Program-made: the position numbers and the translations under genes | Notes under the pieces: generated by a model | Told to the model about the DNA's origin: nothing | Databases searched by the model: none | The model's input: only the letters and a program-made list of their open reading frames with translations | Source of the DNA: Bradyrhizobium sp. Ce-3 | Lineage (GTDB): Bacteria; Pseudomonadota; Alphaproteobacteria; Rhizobiales; Xanthobacteraceae | Direction of reading: 5' to 3' | DNA length: 64,000 nucleotides | NCBI RefSeq assembly: GCF_022835695.1 | Contig: NZ_BQUV01000002.1 | Coordinates: forward strand, 682,001 to 746,000 | Part shown: in pieces, positions 53,339 through 63,314 of the stretch | How positions within the stretch are numbered: the first letter of the stretch is position 1 | Layout of the letters: each line of letters starts with the position of its first letter

Positions 53339-53803
53339 TTACGCCGCGTCGACGGCCATGTGCGCCTTGACGATCTTGTCCGGATCCTTCACCGGCTCGC
53401 CGCGCTTGATCTTGTCGACGTTCTCCATGCCCTCGGTGACCTTGCCCCAGACCGTGTACTGGCCGTTGAGGAAGGAGGCGTCGTCGAAGCAGATGAAGAA
53501 CTGGCTGTCGCCGGAATCCGGGTTGGCGGCGCGGGCCATCGAGGCGGTGCCGCGGACATGCGGCTCCTTGTTGAACTCGGCCTTCAGCTTCTTGCCGGAG
53601 CCGCCCATGCCGGTGCCCTGCGGGCAGCCGGTCTGCGCCATGAAACCGTCGATCACGCGGTGGAACACGATGCCGTCGTAGAAGCCTTCGCGCACCAGCT
53701 CCTTGATCCGCGCGACATGGCCGGGCGCGAGATCCGGGCGCATCTCGATCGTGACCGGGCCCTGGGTGGTTTCGAGGATCAGAGTATTTTCGGTAGCAGC
53801 CAT
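53339..53803 (-). CDS. ppiB: Cytoplasmic peptidyl-prolyl isomerase (cyclophilin)
   Basis: A 154-residue cyclophilin without a signal peptide, catalysing cis-trans isomerisation of prolyl bonds. It contains FYDGIVFHRVIDGFMAQTGC, the catalytic Arg in FHRVI, MARAANPDSGDSQFFICFDD and LNGQYTVWGKVTEGMENVD. It overlaps the 3' end of the preceding gene by 25 bases, and a related exported isomerase lies two genes upstream. The symbol reflects its cytoplasmic type. Confidence 0.93.
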   Translation of the reverse strand: MAATENTLILETTQGPVTIEMRPDLAPGHVARIKELVREGFYDGIVFHRVIDGFMAQTGCPQGTGMGGSGKKLKAEFNKEPHVRGTASMARAANPDSGDSQFFICFDDASFLNGQYTVWGKVTEGMENVDKIKRGEPVKDPDKIVKAHMAVDAA

Positions 53804-54216
53804 GCTCGCTTCTCCTGGCTTCGGGGTGGATACTTCTTATTCCTGAACGGGATCGCGAATGGGCGGCCAGCCACTGCGCCGCCCAGGCTCTCAGTAAATG
53901 GCAACGGCGTGCAGCGTTGCAACGTCTCCATCACCGCGACCCGGTATGCGATCCGGTCATTGTCGGTCGCCTCCTGCGATTCATAGCTGATCCTGGGATG
54001 TCCGAGGATCGCGCCCTCGCGGTTGAAGCTGACGATGACGGTGATGTCGATCGGGCCGGCCTTGTCCGCCGGCGGCGGCCGCCAGCAGCGGTGGATGGCA
54101 AGAACAACGTCCCTGATCGTATTGAGTTGCTCCGGCTCGGCCTGCGCCGATCCGGTCAGCGCGAGGCCGATCAGCGGCGCGGCGAACCAGGCGAGTGGTC
54201 TGCTGCGCGCCGCCAT
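53779..54216 (-). CDS. Exported protein with TonB-C-like pattern, unknown function
   Basis: A 145-residue protein with a signal peptide ending GSAQA. The mature part has VVLAIHRCWRPPPADKAGPI, ITVIVSFNREGAILGHPRIS and a late LQRCTPLPF. This looks like the small domain of TonB/TolA C-terminal type, with a possible Cys-Cys pair. It is inserted between two cyclophilin genes and overlaps the downstream one by 25 bases. Function unknown. Confidence 0.65.
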   Translation of the reverse strand: MAARSRPLAWFAAPLIGLALTGSAQAEPEQLNTIRDVVLAIHRCWRPPPADKAGPIDITVIVSFNREGAILGHPRISYESQEATDNDRIAYRVAVMETLQRCTPLPFTESLGGAVAGRPFAIPFRNKKYPPRSQEKRAWLLPKIL

Positions 54217-54222
54217 CGCGGA

Positions 54223-54786
54223 TCACTTGATGTCGGATGCGACCTGCACCTTCACCATCTTGTCGGGATCGGTGACGGCGCCGCCCGGCGAGCCCGCAGA
54301 CGCCTTCTTCAGCTTGTCGACCACGTCCATGCCCGACACCACCTCGCCGATCACGGTGTACTGGCCGTTCAGGCTCGATCCGTCGGCGAACATGATGAAG
54401 AACTGCGAATTGGCGCTGTCGACGCTGTCGCCGCGCCGAGCCATGCCGACGATGCCGCGCTTGAACGGGACCTGCGAGAACTCCTGCTTCAGGTTCGGAT
54501 ATTTCGAGCCGCCGGTGCCGTTGAAGTTCTGGCCGTCGCCGGTCTGCGCCATGAAGCCGTCCATCACGCGATGGAACGGCACGTTGTTGTAGAAGCCCTC
54601 GCGCGCCAGCTGCTTGATGCGCTCGGCATGCTGGGGTGCGATGTCGGTCCGCAGCTTGATGACGATGCGGCCCTTGGTGGTGTCGATCACGATCGCATTG
54701 GCCTTGTCGAGACCGGCGGGCAGCGGCTGCGCGACCGCGGGCATGACGCAGAGCAGCGCGGCAACGAATGCGAGAATGCGGATCAT
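54223..54786 (-). CDS. Exported peptidyl-prolyl isomerase (cyclophilin)
   Basis: A 187-residue cyclophilin with a signal peptide (MIRILAFVAALLCVMPAVAQ), so periplasmic. The domain contains FYNNVPFHRVMDGFMAQTGD, MARRGDSVDSANSQFFIMFA and LNGQYTVIGEVVSGMDVVDK. It is a paralogue of the cytoplasmic cyclophilin two genes downstream and presumably folds envelope proteins. It follows coaD on the same strand by 45 bases. Confidence 0.92.
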   Translation of the reverse strand: MIRILAFVAALLCVMPAVAQPLPAGLDKANAIVIDTTKGRIVIKLRTDIAPQHAERIKQLAREGFYNNVPFHRVMDGFMAQTGDGQNFNGTGGSKYPNLKQEFSQVPFKRGIVGMARRGDSVDSANSQFFIMFADGSSLNGQYTVIGEVVSGMDVVDKLKKASAGSPGGAVTDPDKMVKVQVASDIK

Positions 54787-54831
54787 GGAAACTCCGGATC
54801 TTGACGTTCGGGATGTGACGGGCGGCCGGGA

Positions 54832-55329
54832 TCAGCCGGCGAACTTGGCCTTCAGGCTAGCGGCGACTGATGACGGCACGAATGCAGAGAAGTCGCCGCC
54901 CATCTGGGCGATTTGGCGCACCAGTGTGGCGGTGATCGGGCGGACCGCGACCGACGCCGGAACGAACACGGTATGCACCTCGGGCGCCATCGCCTCGTTC
55001 ATGCCGGCGAGCTGCATCTCGTAGTCGAGATCGGTGCCGTCGCGCAGACCGCGAATCATCAGCGTGGCCTTGGCCGCGCGCGCCGCCGCGACCGTGAGGT
55101 TGTCATAGGTCGAGGCCTCGAAGGCGCAGCCCGCTTTCTGGGCGATCGGGTCGAACACCTCGTGGACCATGGCCAGCCGTTCCTCGGTGGAGAACAGCGG
55201 CTTCTTGCCGGGGTGGACGCCGATGGCGACGATCAGGCGGTCGCAGAGGAAGACCGCCTGTCTCACCACGTCCAGATGGCCGTTGGTGACGGGATCGAAG
55301 GAGCCGGGATAGAGCGCGATACGGGACAT
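54832..55329 (-). CDS. coaD: Phosphopantetheine adenylyltransferase
   Basis: CoaD adenylates 4'-phosphopantetheine to dephospho-CoA, the penultimate CoA step. The start is set at [18 protein letters not shown], behind GGAGGGACC; a 75-codon upstream extension is rejected. The 165-residue length is standard. The nucleotidyltransferase motif [12 protein letters not shown] is followed by [12 protein letters not shown] and [15 protein letters not shown]. It is the first gene of the run coaD-ppi-unknown-ppiB-queA. Confidence 0.96.
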   Translation of the reverse strand: MSRIALYPGSFDPVTNGHLDVVRQAVFLCDRLIVAIGVHPGKKPLFSTEERLAMVHEVFDPIAQKAGCAFEASTYDNLTVAAARAAKATLMIRGLRDGTDLDYEMQLAGMNEAMAPEVHTVFVPASVAVRPITATLVRQIAQMGGDFSAFVPSSVAASLKAKFAG

Positions 55330-55597
55330 GGTCCCTCCTAACCCGCCCGGCTCTCCCCGGCAAGCCGCCCGGGTTCCCTCGACCGCGCGAAATAAATTCC
55401 CCCTGGTCCAGTGAACGAGTCCTGGGATGCCAGCGTCTACGTGGGTGAATGTTTCGTCGGCCGCTGGCGGACGAAACAAAACCGGCCCGCGATGAAACCA
55501 TTTTTGGCCCTGGCGAAGACACCAGGAAACTTGCGGCCGGTAGACATTGGACAACGAAACGACGGGCCCGGGCGGGCCCGATCATATGGGGACCGTC

Positions 55598-55855
55598 ATG
55601 ATCAAGGCACTTTCCGCTATCGCTGTTGCCGCGTTCATTGCCGCCGCGCTCACCGTGCTGCCGGGCTTTGCGCCGCAGGTCGAAGCCTCCACCCCGCAGC
55701 CGCTGGCCAAGGCCGACCGTCTCGACATCCACCCTGTCGGCGCGAACTGCTCGCAGCAGGCCTGGCCGAATTTCGAGGCCTCCTGCCTGCGCAGCGCCGG
55801 CAACAAGACCGTGGTTCGTGAAGCTCGCCTCGTCACCGCCGATCGCACCCCGTAG
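55598..55855 (+). CDS. Small exported protein of unknown function
   Basis: The start is set at MIKALSAIAVAAFIAAAL, behind a purine-poor leader. The 85-residue product has a signal peptide ending VEASTPQ. The mature part is short (LAKADRLDIHPVGANCSQQA, WPNFEASCLR), with two Cys that could pair and the CSQQAWPNFEASCLR phrase familiar from Bradyrhizobium proteins. It is divergent from coaD. Function unknown. Confidence 0.7.
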   Translation: MIKALSAIAVAAFIAAALTVLPGFAPQVEASTPQPLAKADRLDIHPVGANCSQQAWPNFEASCLRSAGNKTVVREARLVTADRTP

Positions 55856-56115
55856 GTGAGGACCCGTAGGTGAGGCTGGCACTGGTCCAGGTGCAGACCA
55901 CGAATCCCGACCTGGATGGGCGTTGCCCATCGAGGCAACCCGAAGCGATCGCCCTGCCGCGCCAGTGCGATCGGACCGGAAACCGGCCCGTCAGCTCGGT
56001 GTAAGCTCGGTACGTCACACAAATCCCAATGGTAATTTGCGACGTCCCGTCGCAGACTATCGTCTAAGGCGCCCGGCCGGATGATCCGTCGGGCGCAAGC
56101 CATCGGGGGATTGCC

Positions 56116-58032
56116 GTGACCAGTACGCCCGCCATCGTGTCCTCCGGCCACCCTCCGAGCAGTCCGATCCCGGTCGCGGTGACGCTCGGCGCCCTGGGTG
56201 TCGTCTATGGCGACATCGGCACCAGCCCCCTCTATGCCCTGAAGGAAGCCGCCAAGGCCGCCACCCATGGCGGTCCGCTCACCGAAAGCGCAGTGCTCGG
56301 CGTGGTCTCGCTGATCCTGTGGGCGCTGATCCTCATCATCTCGGTCAAATACGCGATGCTGATCCTGCGCGCGGACAACCGCGGCGAAGGCGGCATCGTC
56401 GCCCTGCTGGCATTGCTCTCGGCACGCAACGCGGCGCCCGGCACCTGGCGCGCCCATCTTCTCGTGGTCGGCCTGATCGGTGCCGCCCTGCTCTATGGCG
56501 ACGGCGCCATCACGCCGGCGATCTCGGTGCTGTCGGCGATCGAGGGCCTCAAGGTCGACGCCCCTTCGCTGGCGCCGGCGGTGGTGCCGCTCACCGTCGT
56601 CATCCTGATCGGCCTGTTCATGATGCAGAAACAGGGCACCGGATTCATCGGCAAGATCTTCGGCCCCGTCATGCTGTTCTGGTTCGCCGTGCTCGCGGCG
56701 CTCGGCATTCACGGCATCGTCAAGGCGCCCGGCGTGCTGGTTGCGCTGAGCCCGTTCTATGCATTCAATTTTCTGATCCATCAGGACTTCCACGTCAGCT
56801 TCGCCATCCTCGGCGCCGCCTTCCTGGCGGTCACCGGCGGTGAGGCGATGTACGCCGACATGGGGCATTTCGGCCGCTTTCCGATCCGGCTTGCCTGGTT
56901 CGCCGTCTGCCTGCCGGCGCTGGTGCTGAACTATTTCGGCCAGGCCGCGCTGTTGATCACCGACCCGACCGCGGTCGACAACCCGTTCTTCCAGCTCTCG
57001 CCGGATTGGGCGCATTACCCGCTGGTCCTGCTCGCGACAATCGCCACCGTGATCGCCTCGCAAGCCATCATCTCCGGCGTGTTCTCGCTGACCCAGCAGT
57101 CGATCCAGCTCGGCTTCCTGCCGCGCATGCATATCCAGCACACCACGAGTGACGCGATCGGCCAGATCTACGTGCCGCTGGTGAACTGGCTGCTCGCGGC
57201 AGGCACCCTCGGCGCCGTGCTCGCCTTCGGCACCTCCGATGCACTCGCCGGCGCCTACGGCATCGCGGTGTCGCTGCTGATGGCGATCACCACGCTGCTT
57301 GCGGCGCTGGTCGCGATCCAGTGGGGCTATTCGCCGATCCTCGTGATCGCAGTGAACGGCTTCTTCTTCGTCATCGACGCGATCTTCTTCGCGGCGAACA
57401 CCGAAAAGCTGTTCGAGGGCGGCTGGTTCCCGCTGTTGCTTGCCGCTGCGGTGGCATTCCTGATGCTGACCTGGCGCAGCGGCGTGAAGCTGGTGGAAAA
57501 GGCACGCGCCAAGCTGCGCCAGCCGGAAGAGGACCTGATCGAGACCGCGGTCAACAAGTGCAGCGCGCGGCTGCCGGGCACGGCGGTGTTCCTCGCCTCG
57601 GCCCCCAATGGCGTGCCGCTCGCGCTGACCCAGTTCGTCAAGCACAACCACGTGCTGCACCAGCGCGTGCTGCTGGTCACCGTGCAGATCGAGGAGCGGC
57701 CGCGGATTCTCGACGAGGAACGCGTCGACGTGATCGAGATCAGCCCGGGTATCACGCGGATCATCCTGCACTACGGCTTCATGCAGTACCCGACGATCTA
57801 TGATGGGCTGCAGCTCGCCTGCCGGCAGGGCAAGCTGCCCGGCATCGACCTTTCCGACGTGACCTATTACATCGGCCGCGAGACCATCATCCCGCGCGAG
57901 GACGTTCCGGGCATGTGGGTGTGGCGGGAATCGCTGTTCGCCTTCCTGCAACGCAACGCCGAGCGGTCGGCGGCGTTCTTCGGCGTGCCGACCGGCCAGG
58001 TCGTGGAGTTCGGCACCGAGATCGAGATTTGA
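56116..58032 (+). CDS. kup: Kup-family potassium transporter
   Basis: A 638-residue low-affinity potassium:proton symporter starting at GTG. The N-terminal signature GALGVVYGDIGTSPLYALKE is diagnostic. About twelve membrane segments follow to residue 460, including DGAITPAISVLSAIEGLK, ALLITDPTAVDNPFF and FSLTQQSIQLGFLPRM. The cytoplasmic C-terminal domain contains LHQRVLLVTVQIEERPRI and ends GQVVEFGTEIEI, as in Kup. It stands alone between repeats. Confidence 0.96.
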   Translation: MTSTPAIVSSGHPPSSPIPVAVTLGALGVVYGDIGTSPLYALKEAAKAATHGGPLTESAVLGVVSLILWALILIISVKYAMLILRADNRGEGGIVALLALLSARNAAPGTWRAHLLVVGLIGAALLYGDGAITPAISVLSAIEGLKVDAPSLAPAVVPLTVVILIGLFMMQKQGTGFIGKIFGPVMLFWFAVLAALGIHGIVKAPGVLVALSPFYAFNFLIHQDFHVSFAILGAAFLAVTGGEAMYADMGHFGRFPIRLAWFAVCLPALVLNYFGQAALLITDPTAVDNPFFQLSPDWAHYPLVLLATIATVIASQAIISGVFSLTQQSIQLGFLPRMHIQHTTSDAIGQIYVPLVNWLLAAGTLGAVLAFGTSDALAGAYGIAVSLLMAITTLLAALVAIQWGYSPILVIAVNGFFFVIDAIFFAANTEKLFEGGWFPLLLAAAVAFLMLTWRSGVKLVEKARAKLRQPEEDLIETAVNKCSARLPGTAVFLASAPNGVPLALTQFVKHNHVLHQRVLLVTVQIEERPRILDEERVDVIEISPGITRIILHYGFMQYPTIYDGLQLACRQGKLPGIDLSDVTYYIGRETIIPREDVPGMWVWRESLFAFLQRNAERSAAFFGVPTGQVVEFGTEIEI

Positions 58033-58045
58033 TCGAGCGACCCAC

Positions 58046-58132
58046 GTAGCCCGGATGCAGCGAAGCGTAATCCCGGACAGACTATCCGCGGTGAGACCTC
58101 CCCGGATTTCGCTTCGCTGCATCCGGGCTACA
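58046..58132. repeat. Palindromic repeat (GTAGCCCGGATG family), copy 1
   Basis: GTAGCCCGGATGCAGCGAAG and CTTCGCTGCATCCGGGCTAC are exact inverted complements, with further pairing inward. A second copy lies at 59114-59200, so the two flank the disrupted phosphotransferase gene. Confidence 0.9.
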
Positions 58133-58146
58133 GGTGATCTCCGGGA

Positions 58147-59117
58147 ATGTCAGACGATCCGCCCCTTCAGCTGAAGCCGCGGCTGGCGATCTCGATCGAC
58201 CAGGCGCAAGCGATCGTCAGCCGCGCCGCGGCGGGCGCACGGGTGCGCGACGTCATCGAGCTGCGCGGCGGCGAGATCAGCACGATCCTCGAGATCGCGC
58301 TGGTCGACGCGCCGAACTGCATCCTCAAGGTCTACCCCGCAGAGCTGCATTGGAAGATGGCGAAGGAGGTCCATGTCCTCGGGCTGCTGCGCGACGTCGA
58401 TATCCCCGTCCCGCGCATTCTGCTCGCCGACGACACAAACTCGGTGATCGATCTCAGCTTCGTGCTGATGCGCAAGCTCGACGGCGTCGAGCTCAGCCGG
58501 CGCGATCCGGAGCTCAGCGAGCAGGAGCAGCTTGCGATCTTCGCCGAGATCGGCGCGGCGCTGCGCAGGATCAACGACGTCCCGCTCGACAGTTTTGGCT
58601 ATATCGGCCCGAACGGGGTCTGGACGCCGCACCCAACCGACCGCGCCTACATGTCCGCGCAGTTCGAGCGGAAGCTGACTGAGTTCTGTTCACGCGGCGG
58701 CGACGCCGCACTGGCCGAGCGGCTCCGGGCCGGCATCGCCGCCCGCGCCACCTGCTCGACGCCGCCGAGGCGCCCCGCCTCTGCCACTACGATCTCCATG
58801 CCGGCAATGTGCTGGTGACGCCGGACGGCACGCCGCAACTCTGCGGCATCGTCGATTTCGAGAATGCCACCGCCGGCGATCCGCTGATGGATATCGCCAA
58901 GGCGCTCTACTATTTCACGCCGAAGGATGCCGCGCGCCGCGCCGGCCTGCTCGCCGGTTACGGCGCGCTCGACCGCCCCGACCGGGAGGCCACGATGGCG
59001 CTCTACCGGTTGGCCGCCACGCTTGAGCTGTGGTGCTGGTTTGCCCAGATCGGGAAGATGGACGCGCTGTCTCCGATCACCAGGGAGCTGGAGAGCGCCG
59101 CGAATACCCTTGCGTAG
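58147..59117 (+). pseudogene. Frameshifted aminoglycoside/choline-type phosphotransferase
   Basis: Two frames together encode one APH-family protein of about 320 residues. The first (58147 to near 58748) gives the N-lobe: ELRGGEISTILEIAL, the ATP-binding Lys in NCILKVYPAE and LSFVLMRKLDG. The second (from about 58743 to 59117) gives the C-lobe with the catalytic loop HYDLHAGNVLV and the metal Asp in GIVDFENATAGDP. The frame changes within GCCGCCCGCGCCACC at about 58738-58752. As read, the first frame ends without the catalytic loop, so the gene is inactive or carries a base error. The TAG stop lies inside the second flanking repeat. Confidence 0.85.
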
Positions 59118-59200
59118 CCCGGATGAAGCAAAGCGCAATCCGGGGCAAGTGACACCGCACCGCGAGAATCCCGGATTTCGCTTCGCTTCATCCGGGCTAC
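59114..59200. repeat. Palindromic repeat (GTAGCCCGGATG family), copy 2
   Basis: GTAGCCCGGATGAAGC and GCTTCATCCGGGCTAC are inverted complements; the centre matches copy 1 in GGATTTCGCTTCGCT. It supplies the stop codon of the phosphotransferase frame. Confidence 0.9.
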
Positions 59201-59225
59201 GGGAAATCAAATCGCAACGGCGGCG

Positions 59226-61955
59226 CTAGCCGCCGTTGCCGTTCTCGCCGTTTTCCTCTTCCGGAATGTGCTCGACCGAGACCACGTGCTCGTCCTCGGC
59301 GGTGTCGAACACGATCACGCCCTGGGTCGAGCGGCCGGCGACGCGGATGTCGGCCACCGGGCAGCGGATCAGCTGGCCCTTGTCGGTGACCAGCATGATC
59401 TGGTCGGCGTCCTCGACCGGGAACGAGGCCACCAGATTGCCGTTGCGGTTGTTGACGCTCATCGCGACGATGCCCTTACCGCCGCGGCCGGTGGTGCGGT
59501 ACTCGTAGGACGATGTCCGCTTGCCGAAGCCGTTGACCGAGACGGTCAGCACCACCTGCTCGGCGGCGGACAGCTCGGCGTAGCGCTCCTGCGAGAGCTG
59601 GATCGTGTCGTTCGCCGTCTCCTCGCCCTCGGCATCCGTGGGTTCCTCGACGGTCGCCTCGCCGGCCACTGCGCGGCGCATCTTCAGGTAGGCCGAGCGC
59701 TCGTCCGACGTGGTCTCGACATGGCGCAGGATCGCCAGCGAGATCAGCTTGTCGGCCTCGGCGAGCGCAATGCCGCGCACGCCCATCGAGGTGCGGCCGG
59801 TGAAGACGCGCACGTCGGTGACCGGGAAGCGGATGCACTGCCCGCCGGCGGCGGTGAGCAGCACGTCGTCGCGCTCGGTGCAGATCTGCACGTCGACGAT
59901 CGCCTCGCCTTCCCCGAGCTTCATGGCGATGATGCCGGAACGGCGGACGTCGACGAAATCGGACAGCTTGTTGCGGCGAACGGTGCCGCTGGTGGTCGCG
60001 AACATCACGTCGAGATTGCTCCAGGAGGATTCATCCTCCGGCAGCGGCATGATCGTGGTGATGCGCTCGCCCTGCTCCAGCGGCAGGATGTTGATCAGCG
60101 CCTTGCCGCGCGCGTTGGGAGCTGCCATCGGCAGCCGCCAGACCTTCTCCTTGTAGACCTGGCCGCGCGACGAGAAGAACAGCACCGGGGTGTGCGTGGA
60201 GGCCACGAACAGCCGCGAGACGAAATCCTCGTCGCGGGTCTGCATGCCGGCGCGGCCCTTGCCGCCGCGGCGCTGCGCCCGGTAGGTCGACAACGGCACG
60301 CGCTTGACGTAGCCGGCGTGCGACACGGTGACGACCATATCCTCGCGCTGGATCAGGTCCTCATCCTCGACCTCGCCCTCCTGCTCGATGATCACGGTCT
60401 TGCGCGCCGTGGCGAACTGCTGCTTCACCTCGGCGAGCTCGGTCTTGACGATACCCTGCACGCGGGCACGCGAGCGCAGGATGTCGAGATAGTCGGCGAT
60501 CTCGGCCGCGAGCTTGTCGAGCTCCTCGGAAATCTCGTCGCGCCCGAGTGCGGTCAGGCGCTGCAGCCGGAGATCGAGAATGGCCCTCGCCTGCTCCATC
60601 GACAGCCGCAGCGTGCCGTCCTCGTTGATGCGATGCCGGGGATCGTCGATCAGCGTGATCATCGCCTCGACGTCGCGCGCCGGCCAGTCGCGCGACATCA
60701 GGGATTCGCGCGCGGTGTTCGGATCCGGCGAGGTGCGGATGACGCGGATCATCTCATCGATGTTGGCGACTGCGATCGCAAGGCCGACCAGGATGTGGGC
60801 GCGATCACGGGCCTTGCCGAGCAGGAACTTGGTCCGCCGGGTCACCACCTGCTCGCGGAACGCGACGAAGATGGTGAGCAGGTCCTTCAGATTCATGGTC
60901 TGCGGACGGCCGGAATCCAGCGCCAGCATATTGGCCGGGAAGTTGGTCTGCAGCGGCGTGAACCGGTAGAGCTGGTTGAGCACCACGTCGGGCACCGCTT
61001 CGCGCTTCAGCTCGATGACGACGCGATAGCCGTCACGATCGGACTCGTCGCGCAGGTCGCCGATGCCTTCGATCTTCTTCTCTTTGACGAGATCGGCGAT
61101 GCGCTCGACCATCGTCGCCTTGTTCACCTGATAGGGAATCTCGGTGATGACGATCGCTTCGCGATCCTTCCTGATCGTCTCGATCGTCACCTTGCCGCGC
61201 ATCACGATCGAGCCGCGGCCGAGATGGTAGGCCGAGCGGATGCCCTGGCGGCCCAGGATGACGCCGCCGGTCGGGAAATCCGGCCCGGGGATGATGTCGA
61301 TCAGTTCGTCGATGGTCAGCGCCGGATTGTCGATCAGCGCCACGCAGGCGTCGACGACCTCGCCGAGATTGTGCGGCGGGATATTGGTCGCCATGCCGAC
61401 CGCGATGCCGCCGGCGCCGTTGACCAGCAGGTTCGGGAACCGAGCCGGCAGAACCGTCGGCTCTTTCTCGGAGTTGTCGTAGTTCGGCTGGAAATCGACG
61501 GTTTCCATGTCGATGTCGGCCAGCACGGCGAGCGCCGCCTTGGTCAGCCGCGCTTCCGTATATCGATAGGCCGCCGGCGGATCGCCGTCGACCGAACCGA
61601 AATTGCCCTGGCCGTCGATCAGGGGCACGCGCAGCGAGAAATCCTGCGCCATGCGGACCATCGCGTCGTAAATCGACTGGTCGCCATGTGGGTGATATTT
61701 ACCGATCACGTCGCCGACGACGCGCGCGGACTTCACGTATTTCTTGTCCGGGGTGTGTCCCTGCTCGTGCATCGAATAGAGGATGCGCCGGTGCACCGGC
61801 TTGAGCCCGTCGCGCGCATCGGGCAGCGCACGCGACACGATCACGCTCATCGCGTAATCGAGGTAGGACTTCTTCATCTCGTCGAGGATGGAAACGGGAC
61901 GAATATCTGAGGGCACCGGCGGCTCGCCGGGCTTGTCGTCTTCAGGTTCGGACAA
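59226..61955 (-). CDS. gyrA: DNA gyrase subunit A
   Basis: GyrA cuts and rejoins DNA in the A2B2 gyrase that introduces negative supercoils. The 909-residue protein has a short acidic N-terminal extension, then [20 protein letters not shown]. The catalytic Tyr132 is in AYRYTEARL. The C-terminal beta-pinwheel includes the GyrA box QRRGGKG and acidic insertions; an acidic tail with repeated Glu/Asn/Gly ends it. The quinolone pocket reads [10 protein letters not shown], with Gln93 where E. coli has Ser83, a natural difference that may lower quinolone binding. It is downstream of ssb on the same strand. Confidence 0.97.
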   Translation of the reverse strand: MSEPEDDKPGEPPVPSDIRPVSILDEMKKSYLDYAMSVIVSRALPDARDGLKPVHRRILYSMHEQGHTPDKKYVKSARVVGDVIGKYHPHGDQSIYDAMVRMAQDFSLRVPLIDGQGNFGSVDGDPPAAYRYTEARLTKAALAVLADIDMETVDFQPNYDNSEKEPTVLPARFPNLLVNGAGGIAVGMATNIPPHNLGEVVDACVALIDNPALTIDELIDIIPGPDFPTGGVILGRQGIRSAYHLGRGSIVMRGKVTIETIRKDREAIVITEIPYQVNKATMVERIADLVKEKKIEGIGDLRDESDRDGYRVVIELKREAVPDVVLNQLYRFTPLQTNFPANMLALDSGRPQTMNLKDLLTIFVAFREQVVTRRTKFLLGKARDRAHILVGLAIAVANIDEMIRVIRTSPDPNTARESLMSRDWPARDVEAMITLIDDPRHRINEDGTLRLSMEQARAILDLRLQRLTALGRDEISEELDKLAAEIADYLDILRSRARVQGIVKTELAEVKQQFATARKTVIIEQEGEVEDEDLIQREDMVVTVSHAGYVKRVPLSTYRAQRRGGKGRAGMQTRDEDFVSRLFVASTHTPVLFFSSRGQVYKEKVWRLPMAAPNARGKALINILPLEQGERITTIMPLPEDESSWSNLDVMFATTSGTVRRNKLSDFVDVRRSGIIAMKLGEGEAIVDVQICTERDDVLLTAAGGQCIRFPVTDVRVFTGRTSMGVRGIALAEADKLISLAILRHVETTSDERSAYLKMRRAVAGEATVEEPTDAEGEETANDTIQLSQERYAELSAAEQVVLTVSVNGFGKRTSSYEYRTTGRGGKGIVAMSVNNRNGNLVASFPVEDADQIMLVTDKGQLIRCPVADIRVAGRSTQGVIVFDTAEDEHVVSVEHIPEEENGENGNGG

Positions 61956-62168
61956 AGGGGAAATCCGGTCAGTTTTACTGGGGAATCATATAGCCCATCG
62001 GGGGTCTGATAACCACCCTTGCGCGGCTCCGGCAAGCCGTTTTTCCCTTCGTTTTTTCATGGACTTACTGGCGACATTGCAGCCTTGTGACGGGCCCGCT
62101 CCGGGGAGCGCTTGCCGGGCTGCGGAGACCAGCTGGAACCGGCCCTCGCGGCGCCTGCAATCGCGCCT

Positions 62169-62567
62169 TTACTGGCCGAAAATCACCGCATGCATGATCC
62201 GGCCGGGCATGAAGGTGAACAGCCCGGCAATGACCAGCGCGCCGAAGAAGATGCCGATCATCGTAAACTTGTGGCGGCGGACATTGTGGCTCCGCGCCGC
62301 GGTCACGCCGAGCACCAGCATGATCAGCGAGAAGATCGACAGCAGATGGATCGGGCTCCACGGGCCCACCAGCTTGATCTGATGGATCCAGAACGAGCTC
62401 CCGGCGACCACCAGCATCAGGATCACCCAGATCCAGCCCAGCGTCCGGTGCGGCAGCGTGCCCTTGGGCGCGGCGAGCTGGATGGAGCCGAGCACGAAGG
62501 CGGCCATTGCCGCGAAGGCGTGCAGCGGAATCGCTGGCGCAGCGTCGAGCAATGGCGCGAGGCTCAT
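62169..62567 (-). CDS. DUF2306 membrane protein
   Basis: The start is set at MSLAPLLDAAPAIPLHAF; a further 36 upstream codons look spurious. The 132-residue inner-membrane protein has four hydrophobic segments. Conserved His residues occur in IPLHAFAAMAAF, LPHRTLGWIWV and RRHKFTMIGIFFG, the pattern of DUF2306 proteins, which resemble small cytochrome-like membrane bundles. Function not established. It lies between gyrA and ssb on the same strand. Confidence 0.82.
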   Translation of the reverse strand: MSLAPLLDAAPAIPLHAFAAMAAFVLGSIQLAAPKGTLPHRTLGWIWVILMLVVAGSSFWIHQIKLVGPWSPIHLLSIFSLIMLVLGVTAARSHNVRRHKFTMIGIFFGALVIAGLFTFMPGRIMHAVIFGQ

Positions 62568-62819
62568 GATGGCAGCCCTCGAGTGAAGCTCACGGCCAGA
62601 CATCGCCGCCGCGGGCCAATGTAAATACCATTCACATTGGTCTGTGTCAAAGTCTGGGGAACCGGCGCCGCGCATTCATCGATAGTGAAATACAAGCAGA
62701 TGGATAGAAGCTTATCCTGATAATCCACAGCAGGATGGGATGCCCGCGCATCATCGCGCCGCACCGCGAAATGGATCTTCACGGAACGGCGCCTGAATGC
62801 CGGAAAGCGCGAAGCTCGC

Positions 62820-63314
62820 TCAGAACGGGATGTCGTCGTCCATGTCGCTGTTGCGGCTGCCGCCGCCGGCGGCGACCGCACGGCGCGGCGCCGAGCTGAC
62901 CGGACCGGACGAGCCGAAATCGCTGCCGCCGCCATCATCGGCGAAGCTGCCGCCTCCGCCGCCCCGACCGTCGAGCATGGTGAGGTTGGAGTTGAAGCCC
63001 TGCAGCACGACCTCGGTCGAGTACTTCTCGACGCCGCTCTGGTCGGTCCATTTGCGGGTCTGCAGCTGACCCTCGATGTACACCTTGGCGCCCTTCTTCA
63101 GGTACTGCTCGGCGACCTTGCACAGGCCCTCGTTGAAGATCACGACGCGGTGCCACTCGGTCTTTTCCTTGCGCTCGCCGGTGCCCTTGTCGCGCCAGGT
63201 TTCCGAGGTGGCGATGGAAAGGTTCGCGATCGGACGGCCGTCCTGCGTCCGCCGGATTTCCGGATCCTTGCCGAGGTTTCCAACCAGGATCACCTTGTTC
63301 ACGCTTCCTGCCAT
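62820..63314 (-). CDS. ssb: Single-stranded DNA-binding protein
   Basis: SSB coats single-stranded DNA in replication, repair and recombination. The start is set at [20 protein letters not shown]; 21 upstream codons are rejected. The 164-residue protein has an OB fold (residues 1-112, with [20 protein letters not shown] and [16 protein letters not shown]). A Gly/Ser-rich linker follows. The acidic tip DMDDDIPF recruits partner proteins. A LexA box lies 171-185 bases upstream, which implies SOS control. Confidence 0.97.
   Translation of the reverse strand: MAGSVNKVILVGNLGKDPEIRRTQDGRPIANLSIATSETWRDKGTGERKEKTEWHRVVIFNEGLCKVAEQYLKKGAKVYIEGQLQTRKWTDQSGVEKYSTEVVLQGFNSNLTMLDGRGGGGGSFADDGGGSDFGSSGPVSSAPRRAVAAGGGSRNSDMDDDIPF

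Noticed and set aside
59268-61910. Plus-strand open frame of 880 codons opposite gyrA, and a similar minus-strand frame opposite kup (55582-58122)
   Set aside because: Shadow frames of certain genes; low-information Asp/His/Arg-rich composition.
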